Assembly: GCA_017519685.1 (NCBI GenBank)
Contig: JAFWRV010000272.1
Span: 1-9,441 of the forward strand
Length of the DNA: 9,441 bases
Direction: 5' to 3'
Source: Clostridia bacterium
GTDB taxonomy: Bacteria > Bacillota > Clostridia > Oscillospirales > Acutalibacteraceae
Shown: positions 1 to 5,819 of the stretch, piece after piece
Layout: every line of letters begins with the position of its first letter
Numbering within the stretch: the stretch's first letter is position 1
The notes under the pieces: model-generated
The model's database searches: none
What the model saw: only the letters and a program-made list of their open reading frames with translations
Told to the model about the DNA's origin: nothing
Made by a program: the position numbers and the translations under genes

Positions 1-647
1 AAAAAAAGATATTTGATTTCTTTTACTCTCTCGTTCCCGCCTCAAGGCAGGAGAAAACCGACAGAATGAAAAGAAGCCGGGACAAGCTCCTGACTCTCGG
101 CGCGGGCGCTCTGCTGTATTATGCGGCGGCAGCGCGCGGCGTGGACCTCGGCAGCGCGGAAATCCGCTTTAACGCAAACGGTAAACCGTATCTGAAAGAT
201 TATCCCGATTTTCATTTCAGTCTTTCACATTCAGGATCAAAAGTGCTTTGCGCCGTTTCTGCTGACAGAGTCGGATGCGACGCCGAAAAAACAGGCCGCG
301 GCAATATAAAAATCGCCCGGAGATATTTCACCGCACAAGAGCAAAAGTTCATTTCCGAAGCCGACGATAAGAATCTCGCTTTCTGCCGCTTATGGACACT
401 CAAGGAAAGCTATCTCAAGGCGACCGGAACGGGTCTTACCGTTGCTCTTGACTCCTTTTCAATACTGATTTCCGAAAACGGAATTTCGGTGAACGCGGAT
501 GATAACCGTTATTTCTTCTCTGAATTCGGGACCGATGACGGCTACCGGTATGCCTGCTGCAACGGAGAAAACGCCTCTCCCCCGTCTCAGGTCACGGAGA
601 TAGATTTTTATTCTTTATTCAATAAACTCACCGCAGAAGCGGAATAA
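1..647 (+). CDS. 4'-phosphopantetheinyl transferase, Sfp type (5' partial)
   Basis: Probably transfers the phosphopantetheine arm of CoA to a serine of acyl or peptidyl carrier proteins in the cytoplasm. Counting from the internal Met at 66, the family signatures appear in order: GKPYL (39-43), FSLSHS (51-56), the magnesium-binding VGCDAEK with D72 and E74, RYFTAQEQ (86-93), and WTLKESYLKATGTGL (110-124) with W110, K113, E114 and K118. The frame is open from nt 3 up to that Met, and these upstream codons read YSLVPASRQEKTDR, which matches the usual N-terminal region of Sfp proteins (ending in a basic 'RQEK..R' stretch). The ATG at 66 is therefore internal and the real start lies before the window. 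About 214 residues are visible, so only a short N-terminus is missing from a family usually near 220-230. The next gene follows after 20 nt with no terminator. No carrier protein or synthase is seen here, so the partner is unknown. The family is clear; fatty-acid versus secondary-metabolite use is not. Confidence 0.9.
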   Translation, partial: KKIFDFFYSLVPASRQEKTDRMKRSRDKLLTLGAGALLYYAAAARGVDLGSAEIRFNANGKPYLKDYPDFHFSLSHSGSKVLCAVSADRVGCDAEKTGRGNIKIARRYFTAQEQKFISEADDKNLAFCRLWTLKESYLKATGTGLTVALDSFSILISENGISVNADDNRYFFSEFGTDDGYRYACCNGENASPPSQVTEIDFYSLFNKLTAEAE

Positions 648-667
648 ATAATAACCGAGGAAACATT

Positions 668-1312
668 ATGACAATCACAGCCCACGCAGGCGCATACGGA
701 ACGCCCGACAATTCAATCGAAAATGTCCGAAAAGTAACGGAAGAAAACTGCGAGATTTTTGAAATCGACGTAACCTTCAGACCCGGAGGCACTCCTGTTA
801 TAGTTCATGACGGCAATCCCTCCGAAACAGACGGTGTGCCGCTTGACGAAGTTTTTGCCATCGTCGCAAAGCATCCGTCAATACGTATCAATCTCGACCT
901 GAAATCGGTGAATAATCTTCCCGCCATTGACGCTCTTCTGGAAAAATACGGTATTGCCGACCGGGTATTTTATACCGGAGTCGGTGAGAGCTGGACCGGA
1001 ACCGTCGCCGCGAACAGCAAAGTCCCATACTACCTGAATGTGGCCATTGATGAAAATCAGATGCATGATGAAACGGCTGTCAACGCTGTTGCCGATAAGA
1101 TAATCTCATCGGGGGCAACCGGTCTTAACATCTCCCACAGCTCCTGTTCGGAGGAAGTTGTGAAAGTAATGCATTCAAGAAATCTTCCCGTTTCGGTTTG
1201 GACGATAAATGACAAAGAAACCGCTTTGAAATTCATTAAAATGGGTGTTGATAACATCACATCCAGGGTGCCCGACACAATTAAAGCCGCGCTCGCAGAA
1301 TACGCGGGATAA
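668..1312 (+). CDS. Glycerophosphodiester phosphodiesterase-like protein (GDPD/UgpQ family)
   Basis: A 214-residue TIM-barrel protein without a signal peptide, probably cytoplasmic. The GDPD family hydrolyses glycerophosphodiesters to glycerol-3-phosphate and an alcohol. Visible signatures are H6 in 'TAHAGA', E32 and D34 in 'FEIDV', H47 and D48 in 'VIVHD', K79 in 'NLDLK', and the C-terminal block 'SVWTINDKETALKFIKMGVD' (176-195) followed by 'ITSRVPD', which corresponds to the usual 'VWTVNDP..LGVDGIITDRP'. Two canonical features are altered: the catalytic HRG arginine is Ala (HAG), and the PENT motif reads PDNSIEN. It may therefore be a divergent subfamily with another phosphodiester substrate. 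The start is supported by GAGGA at 657-661, 6 nt upstream. It probably forms an operon with the phosphopantetheinyl transferase gene upstream and ends 4 nt before a perfect hairpin terminator. Fold confidence is high; substrate confidence is low. Confidence 0.82.
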   Translation: MTITAHAGAYGTPDNSIENVRKVTEENCEIFEIDVTFRPGGTPVIVHDGNPSETDGVPLDEVFAIVAKHPSIRINLDLKSVNNLPAIDALLEKYGIADRVFYTGVGESWTGTVAANSKVPYYLNVAIDENQMHDETAVNAVADKIISSGATGLNISHSSCSEEVVKVMHSRNLPVSVWTINDKETALKFIKMGVDNITSRVPDTIKAALAEYAG

Positions 1313-1316
1313 TAGC

Positions 1317-1342
1317 AAAGAGCTGCCACGCGGCAGCTCTTT
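1317..1342. terminator. Bidirectional intrinsic terminator between convergent genes
   Basis: The sequence AAAGAGCTGCC (1317-1327), loop ACGC (1328-1331), GGCAGCTCTTT (1332-1342) forms a perfect 11-bp stem. Its A-rich 5' arm and T-rich 3' arm give a hairpin with a short U-tract in both directions. It starts 4 nt after the stop of the + strand GDPD-like gene and lies 1 nt beyond the stop of the minus-strand amidohydrolase gene, so it can end both transcripts. The U-tract is only about 3 nt outside the stem on either side, so efficiency may be moderate. Confidence 0.8.
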
Positions 1343-1343
1343 A

Positions 1344-2150
1344 CTATATGTTCAGTGACTGTATGAGTTTATCACCGTTACGGTGAAAAATATTAAGACG
1401 GTCATCGTCGGTTATATCCGCACCCAGAACCATACCGACACCGTGCATTGTGGAAAACCAGGGAAGGTCCGTTCCGAAAAGAACTCTTTCACTGCCGGCA
1501 AGGTTTACGATTTCTTCAAGAACTCCGCGCATAATCGGGACTGCGGTCAGTTCATAATAAATATTCGGGAACTGCCTTGTTCTTTCAATCCCCTCCTTAT
1601 GAGTACCGAAAAAGGAATGGCCGCAGATTATCCTGAGAGCGGGAAATCTCTTCGCTATATTGTAAACCTGCTCATAACCGTCATAACCCGAGCCGCCCCA
1701 GGTGTGAAGGAGAAGCAGTTTGCCGGTCTGACTCAGATAATCATAATACGGATCGTGTATCGCGCTGTCAACAGGGAAATAATTGTAATCCCCGAGAAGC
1801 TTGAACCCGACATAGATATCCGGGTTTTTATCAACCTCGTCAATTTCCTTAACCGGATTCAGACAGCGGGAATGAATAATATGATAAGCTCTTAATCTGT
1901 CGGGAAATTTTCTTACGGCATCGACATTGTACTTCTCGCCGTAAAGAGGGTCATCAAGGGCAAAATGCCCGCAGAAGAAAAGGGATCTGACATTGTTTCT
2001 GTCCATATCCGCGACCATATCTTCCGCCGATGAAAACGGGAAATAAATCTGAGCGTGCTCATCCATGTGAGCGTGAAAATCTCTTATATAGCAGGGCAGT
2101 TTCCCTGTTTCCCAGAATTCCGCGGCAATGCGGCTTTTATTGTTAATCAA
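1344..2150 (-). CDS. Amidohydrolase-2 family metal-dependent hydrolase/decarboxylase (apparently active form)
   Basis: A 268-residue TIM-barrel protein of the amidohydrolase-2 type, a family of metal-dependent hydrolases and non-oxidative decarboxylases. The metal-site pattern is intact: HxH as H26 and H28 in 'RDFHAHM', K117 in 'VGFKLL', H149 in 'LLLLHTW', H178 in 'IICGHS', and D228 in 'VLFGTDLPW'. There is no signal peptide, so it is probably cytoplasmic. The start is a TTG at 2148-2150 that overlaps the stop of the upstream gene (TTGA). AGGAGG at 2161-2166 lies about 10 nt upstream of the TTG and supports it; no ATG is as well placed. The stop is TAG followed at once by an in-frame TAA. It is the second gene of a two-gene minus-strand operon behind a paralogue that has lost its ligands, and it is expressed divergently from an aminotransferase gene. 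The substrate is unknown; the pairing suggests the two proteins act together. Confidence 0.85.
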   Translation of the reverse strand: MINNKSRIAAEFWETGKLPCYIRDFHAHMDEHAQIYFPFSSAEDMVADMDRNNVRSLFFCGHFALDDPLYGEKYNVDAVRKFPDRLRAYHIIHSRCLNPVKEIDEVDKNPDIYVGFKLLGDYNYFPVDSAIHDPYYDYLSQTGKLLLLHTWGGSGYDGYEQVYNIAKRFPALRIICGHSFFGTHKEGIERTRQFPNIYYELTAVPIMRGVLEEIVNLAGSERVLFGTDLPWFSTMHGVGMVLGADITDDDRLNIFHRNGDKLIQSLNI

Positions 2151-2908
2151 GATAAATCCGCCTCCTCTATAAGTCTGATGAGGTTGAGTGAAAATATCTT
2201 TTCTCTGTCCTCTTCGCTGATGCAGGCAGTCCTTGTAACCGCAAGCATGGAGCCGGTATATCTGTTGGGAAAAGCGGTACCGAAAAGCAGTTTTTCCGCT
2301 CCGAATCTGCTTACCATATCCTCAATCCCGCCCGCGTCCATAACATAGGATAAATCAAGTCTGACATTTTTATACCGGTATGCCAGAGGATAAAGGCGTC
2401 TTGCGTTAGGCCAGCAATCGGAATCCCCGACTATCGCGGTGAGTTCCGGAAAACGGCTGAGTATTTTATAAATCAGATCCATGCCGACTCCGCGGTCGGT
2501 ATTGAGAATAACCGGGATTTTTCTCTGCTCAAACACTCCGAACATTTCTCCGAGCGTTAACTCCGACGGTACATATCTGTGTGTCGCGGGGTTGATATAA
2601 ACCGCCGCGATTCCGTTGCTTTTCATTAATGAAGGCAGTTTGTCAGGCGGAGGTGTTTCGTCGGTAAACGGAGGTAAAACAGCCCACACGCCGAAAAGAT
2701 AACGGTTGCCGCTTTCTTTGATTTTTTCCGCTAAAAAGTTATTGCCGTAATTCACTCCGACCGTGTCGCTGTAAGTGCATCTGACAAGGCCTCCGTCAAT
2801 GCCGCTGCGTTTCATCTCCGCGCAAAGATCCTCAAAAGTATCGCAGTTACTGTACGGATTTCCGTTGTTGGTTGCCCCGAAATTAAGATTGCAGTCAAGA
2901 ATAATCAT
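2147..2908 (-). CDS. Amidohydrolase-2 family paralogue lacking metal ligands (probable pseudoenzyme)
   Basis: A 253-residue protein with the amidohydrolase-2 layout: an N-terminal 'MIILD' strand, a central 'IPVILNTD', 'LTAIVGDSD', and a C-terminal 'KLLFGTAFPNRY' followed by a helix ending in 'EDREKIFSLNLIRLI'. At each place where the family carries a metal ligand, this protein has something else: the HxH motif is N7-L-N9, the mid-barrel His is N136, the 'GH' His is D162, and the 'GTD' or 'GSD' Asp is A212. The reading frame is intact, has a good ribosome binding site (AGAGGTGAGG, 2911-2920) and a promoter, so the loss looks old and selected rather than recent decay. It overlaps the start of the intact paralogue by 4 nt, which suggests coupled translation. 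A role as a structural or regulatory partner of the active protein, or as a ligand-binding protein, is an inference. A metal-independent enzyme is also possible. Confidence 0.78.
   Translation of the reverse strand: MIILDCNLNFGATNNGNPYSNCDTFEDLCAEMKRSGIDGGLVRCTYSDTVGVNYGNNFLAEKIKESGNRYLFGVWAVLPPFTDETPPPDKLPSLMKSNGIAAVYINPATHRYVPSELTLGEMFGVFEQRKIPVILNTDRGVGMDLIYKILSRFPELTAIVGDSDCWPNARRLYPLAYRYKNVRLDLSYVMDAGGIEDMVSRFGAEKLLFGTAFPNRYTGSMLAVTRTACISEEDREKIFSLNLIRLIEEADLS
2161..2166 (-). promoter_or_regulatory. Shine-Dalgarno site that fixes a TTG start
   Basis: On the minus strand this reads AGGAGG (within AGAGGAGG) and stands 10 nt before the TTG at 2150-2148. It sits inside the 3' end of the upstream amidohydrolase-like gene and is the main reason to accept the rare TTG start with a 4-nt overlap. 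Confidence 0.75.
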
Positions 2909-2926
2909 ATCCTCACCTCTTTCGGT

Positions 2927-2955
2927 ATTATAACATCTGCAATTTAATCTTGCAA
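2927..2955 (-). promoter_or_regulatory. Promoter of the amidohydrolase operon (minus strand)
   Basis: On the minus strand, TTGCAA (2955-2950) is followed after 17 nt by a perfect TATAAT (2932-2927), the expected vegetative sigma-factor spacing. The predicted start of transcription is near 2920, giving a leader of only about 12 nt that begins at or within the ribosome binding site. The -35 hexamer is palindromic and appears to be shared with the divergent promoter. Confidence 0.65.
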
Positions 2956-2977
2956 TATCAAAGGAATATGATAAAAT
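2950..2977 (+). promoter_or_regulatory. Candidate divergent promoter of the aminotransferase operon
   Basis: The same palindromic TTGCAA (2950-2955) read on the + strand is followed after 16 nt by TAAAAT (2972-2977), one mismatch from the consensus -10. Transcription would start near 2984, again leaving a leader of about 14 nt with AGGAGG (2984-2989) close to its 5' end. An alternative -10, TATGAT at 2967-2972, has only a poor -35 partner. This is weaker than the minus-strand promoter. Confidence 0.45.
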
Positions 2978-2997
2978 AAAAAGAGGAGGCGAAGAAT

Positions 2998-4149
2998 ATG
3001 TACAGAATCGGTAAAGAAGAAATAGATGAAGTCACCCGCGTTATACAGAGCGGAAGTATGTTCAAGATTAATGACGCCATGCGTGAATGCGAGCAGTGCG
3101 AAAAAGAACTCTGTGAAAAAATCGGTGTAAAGCACGCAATTCTCGTAACATCCGGTTTCGGCGCTCTCGCTTCAGCCCTGACAGCAATGGGAGTCGGCCC
3201 GGGCGACGAGGTTATAATTCCCGCTTACACCTAGATCGCAACCGCTATGGCTGTTGTCAGCGCAGGAGCAGTTCCGGTAATCTGCGACATTGACGACACC
3301 TACACAATCGATATAAACGCGGCGGAGAAAAAAATAAGCCCGAGAACAAAAGCGATTATTCCGGTACATATTCAGGGCTTTCCTTGCGATATGGACGGCA
3401 TCTGCGCCCTTGCGGATAAATACAATCTCATGATACTTGAAGACGCCTGCCAGGCCGACGGCGGTTCATATAAAGGAAAACGCCTCGGAACCTTCGGCAT
3501 CGCCGGAGCAATGAGTTTCAATCAGTTCAAGGTTATCAGCGCCGGTGAGGGGGGCGCTGTGCTGACAGATGACGATAATATTTTCGCCCGCTCCCTTATT
3601 TATCAGGATGCCAGCGCAATCGCGTTTTTCGGCAATCAGCTTGACGGAATAGACGAGCCGCAGTTTTGCGGTTCCGAATTCAGAACAAATGAAATAAGCG
3701 CCGCCATTCTCAGAATGCAGCTGAGAAAACTCGACGGTATTCTGACAGACCTCAGAAAAAACAAAGCAAAGCTTTCCGCCGTTCTTTCGGAAAATTACGG
3801 AATCGGCAGATCAAACGACATTGACGGTGACTGCGGCACTACCGTTCCCGTCGTTTTTGACGATGAAAAGAGCGCGAGAGAATTCTGCGGAAAATTCGGC
3901 ATGGGCGCCTTTCTTCCGATTGATACCGGAAAACATATATACAATAATTGGACCGCGATAATCGAAAAGCGCGGCGCGTTCAATCCGCTTATGGACCCGT
4001 TCAGACATCCCGCCAACGCGGACATATTACCCGACTACGCAAATGAGGTTTATCCGAATACCCTTTCGCTGCTTTCAAGAAGTGTTTTCATTCCGGTAAA
4101 CCCCGATTGGACCGAAGAAGAAATAATAAAAATGGGAAGTGTAAAATAA
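2998..4149 (+). pseudogene. DegT/DnrJ/EryC1/StrS family PLP aminotransferase, interrupted by an in-frame TAG
   Basis: Read through the TAG at 3232-3234 (codon 79), this is a 383-codon gene, the normal size for the sugar/cyclitol aminotransferases of this family, which transfer amino groups to keto-sugars using PLP. Conserved blocks before the stop are 'GDEVIIPAYT'; after it come 'IATAMAVVSAGAVPVICDID', 'EDACQADGGSYKG' (D149 and Q152, PLP contacts), and 'SFNQFKVISAGEGGAV' with the Schiff-base lysine at K178. The C-terminus 'LLSRSVFIPVNPDWTEEEI' is also typical. The stop falls at the aromatic position of the 'P-x-Y-T-(W/F)' block, where a TGG-to-TAG change would suffice. The frame is the same on both sides, so no frameshift is involved. 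The start has AGGAGG 8 nt upstream. The piece after the stop could only restart at ATG 3247, which lacks a ribosome binding site. The final TAA overlaps the next gene's ATG. It may be a recent nonsense mutation, a base error, or a recoded TAG. Family confidence is high; functional status is open. Confidence 0.85.
3232..3234 (+). other. Internal in-frame TAG codon
   Basis: A single amber codon stands between 'PAYT' and 'IATAMAV' of an otherwise continuous aminotransferase frame. The surrounding codons keep the family consensus with no gap. I see no obvious recoding hairpin directly after it. Confidence 0.9.
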
Positions 4150-5582
4150 TGAAAAGAAGAGGTATTGTTTCAGTTATTCTTGTTCTGGCAATTGTTTTTT
4201 CATCAGCTGTTCCCGCGTTTGCGGTAAAAGCGCCCGAATATAAGGCGGACTGCCCTTACATCTTCGTTCACGGATTAATGGGCTCAACCGTTTATACCGA
4301 CCCGGATGACCCCGATTCCGATACCGCCTGGCCTCCGAAAACAAGCTCGATAGTCAGCGCCGTATTCAAAAGTATTCCTGCGCTTTTCGGCTTTATGTTT
4401 ACGAGAGACTGGGATAAACTCGCAGAAAGGGTAATTCCCCTTGTAAACAAGATTTTCGACCCGATTATACTCGGACCCGACGGTGAGCCGAAAGACAAAT
4501 CCGGAGTAAGATTTGAATACCCCGCCCCGGAAACAATTCATAAGGATTCACAGCTTACCTTCGTATATGACTGGCGGCTTGACCCGATTCATACCGCTGA
4601 ACTTCTCAATGATTTTATCAACTATGTCCTCAAATGCAGCGGCAGTGAACAGGTTGTCCTTGAGTGCCACAGTTACGGCGGCGTAATCACAAATACTTAC
4701 GCGCGGCTTTACGGAACGGAAAAAGTCAGAAGCTTTGCCTTCAACTCCACCGCAGTATTCGGAGAAACATACACAGGCGAGCTGTTCACCGGTCAGCTTG
4801 TTTTCGACCCCGATTCGCTGACCGCATATCTTGACGGCGTGTTTGATTTCAATAAAAACGAAAAATTCCTTGACGGACTGTTTGCGTTTCTTTATAAAAT
4901 CGGTACTACTAAACGTCTGTGCAATCTTGCCAACAAAATGGTTGACGGACTCGGAATCCAGGCGCTTTCGGACGCCATATTCCCGATGTTCGGCGGCTGG
5001 CTCAGTATCTGGTCAATGGTACCCGACGATATGATTGACGAGGCGTACGACTTTGCCTTCAATAATATATGGAAAGATCAGAAAGAACTGCGCAAAGGTC
5101 TTATGGAGAAGGTTGATGATTTCAATACCAGAATCAGACCTTATAAAGCGGAAACGCTTAAAAAGATTGATACCGACTGCAATCTTTATGTCTTTGCAAG
5201 GCACGGTTACAGCGCGATGTTTATGACTCCGTCATGGAGATACGCGAGTGACGGCGTAATTGATGTCAAATTTGCCTCATTCGGCGCCGTTGCCGCGAAT
5301 TACCGCGAACAGCTTTCCGATTCATATCTTGAGGGCAAAGACGCAAAATACATTTCTCCCGATAAAACAGTTGACGCTTCCGCCTGCATGTTCCCCGAGC
5401 AGACATGGTTTATCCGTCACATGACACATTCATTCGGCTGCTCCGATTATGACACCATGATTAAAGCGCTGCTTTATCACGACGGTCAGGCAACAACCGA
5501 AACATATAAAGACTATCCGATGTTTATGTATTATAATGAAGATACCGGGTCACTCGAAACCGATAAAAACCAGACTGAATAA
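4149..5582 (+). CDS. Secreted LCAT-like alpha/beta hydrolase (putative lipase/acyltransferase)
   Basis: A 477-residue exported protein. Residues 1-25 form a Sec signal peptide (MKRR, hydrophobic core, cleavage after 'AFA'). The mature part has an alpha/beta-hydrolase start 'YIFVHGLMGS' (37-46, oxyanion-hole HG), then 'DTAWPP' (58-63), 'FVYDWRLD' (138-145) and the nucleophile elbow 'LECHSYGG' with S175. The HGLxGS, WP and YDWR set resembles the lecithin:cholesterol acyltransferase family. D368 in 'ASDGVIDV' and H424 or H427 in 'FIRHMTHSF' are candidates for the rest of the triad. The elbow has Cys where the usual GxSxG carries Gly. The start chosen is the ATG at 4149, which overlaps the preceding stop (TAATG) and directly precedes the signal peptide; a start at 4107 would add 14 charged residues in front of it. 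Translation is probably coupled to the aminotransferase gene, whose internal TAG could reduce its expression. Substrate unknown; lipid or ester hydrolysis is likely. Confidence 0.8.
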   Translation: MKRRGIVSVILVLAIVFSSAVPAFAVKAPEYKADCPYIFVHGLMGSTVYTDPDDPDSDTAWPPKTSSIVSAVFKSIPALFGFMFTRDWDKLAERVIPLVNKIFDPIILGPDGEPKDKSGVRFEYPAPETIHKDSQLTFVYDWRLDPIHTAELLNDFINYVLKCSGSEQVVLECHSYGGVITNTYARLYGTEKVRSFAFNSTAVFGETYTGELFTGQLVFDPDSLTAYLDGVFDFNKNEKFLDGLFAFLYKIGTTKRLCNLANKMVDGLGIQALSDAIFPMFGGWLSIWSMVPDDMIDEAYDFAFNNIWKDQKELRKGLMEKVDDFNTRIRPYKAETLKKIDTDCNLYVFARHGYSAMFMTPSWRYASDGVIDVKFASFGAVAANYREQLSDSYLEGKDAKYISPDKTVDASACMFPEQTWFIRHMTHSFGCSDYDTMIKALLYHDGQATTETYKDYPMFMYYNEDTGSLETDKNQTE

Positions 5583-5587
5583 TGCTT

Positions 5588-5615
5588 TCCTCCGCCCAAG
5601 GGCGGAGGATTTTTT
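5588..5615 (+). terminator. Intrinsic terminator after the hydrolase gene
   Basis: TCCTCCGCC (5588-5596), loop CAAG, GGCGGAGGA (5601-5609) makes a 9-bp GC-rich stem followed directly by six T residues (5610-5615). It begins 5 nt after the stop codon and closes the aminotransferase-hydrolase transcript. Confidence 0.92.
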
Positions 5616-5653
5616 AATTAATCAACAGAATCCTTAACGGTAATTGAATTCCA

Positions 5654-5663
5654 AACAATTGTT
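5654..5663. promoter_or_regulatory. 10-bp palindrome upstream of a strong promoter (possible operator or UP element)
   Basis: AACAATTGTT is a perfect palindrome ending 16 nt before the -35 box, with A-rich sequence between. It could bind a dimeric regulator, or simply be part of an AT-rich upstream element. No second copy is seen. Confidence 0.25.
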
Positions 5664-5679
5664 AAAACAAAACAAAAAG

Positions 5680-5708
5680 TTGACAAAACGTGAAAAAAAA
5701 TTTATAAT
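5680..5708 (+). promoter_or_regulatory. Perfect-consensus vegetative promoter of the repeat-protein gene
   Basis: TTGACA (5680-5685), a 17-nt spacer and TATAAT (5703-5708) match the sigma-A/sigma-70 consensus exactly. The -10 is part of a tandem 9-bp repeat, TATAATTAA twice (5703-5720). Transcription should start near 5715 and leave a leader of about 105 nt. Confidence 0.88.
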
Positions 5709-5714
5709 TAATAT

Positions 5715-5819
5715 AATTAATTTTTAAGCGGTTAAATATCGCCGGATGATAAACCTTTTTCGCGGTTTTTACAATACGGTAACAACCGGCTTATGCCGGA
5801 TAAATACAGGAGGGTATAT
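5715..5819 (+). promoter_or_regulatory. Long 5' leader with small competing hairpins
   Basis: Three short inverted repeats are visible: AAACC/GGTTT (5751-5755 with 5764-5768, then more T), CGGT/ACCG (5777-5780 with 5785-5788), and CCGGC/GCCGG (5786-5790 with 5795-5799). The last two share bases 5786-5788 and cannot form together. A further GCCGG at 5741-5745 could also pair with 5786-5790. The ribosome binding site stays outside them. I match no known riboswitch class. Confidence 0.35.
5808..5814 (+). promoter_or_regulatory. Ribosome binding site that fixes the repeat-protein start
   Basis: AGGAGGG stands 5 nt before the ATG at 5820. It decides between this ATG, which opens directly into a signal peptide, and an upstream in-frame ATG at 5793 that lies in a hairpin loop and has no such site. 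Confidence 0.88.

Noticed and set aside
1383..1895. 170-codon open frame on the + strand
   Set aside because: It lies wholly opposite the amidohydrolase gene, has no ribosome binding site, and encodes no recognisable motif, while the minus-strand frame carries all family residues.
3232..3300. Pyrrolysine or other programmed recoding signal after the TAG
   Set aside because: I see no clear stem-loop just downstream, and the family has an ordinary aromatic residue at this position, so there is no positive evidence for it.
4107..4148. Upstream start for the secreted hydrolase
   Set aside because: It would put 14 charged residues in front of a clean signal peptide. The ATG at 4149, overlapping the previous stop, fits better.
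3247..4149. The 300-residue downstream part of the aminotransferase as an independent gene
   Set aside because: The ATG at 3247 has no ribosome binding site, and the part before the TAG contains the conserved N-terminal region needed for the fold.
5793..5819. Upstream start for the repeat protein
   Set aside because: This ATG lies in a hairpin loop with no ribosome binding site; AGGAGGG is placed for the ATG at 5820.
5715..5819. Known riboswitch, such as c-di-GMP class I, in the leader
   Set aside because: The GCCGG/CCGGC hairpin is suggestive, but the conserved core bases of that class are absent, and no other class matches by eye.
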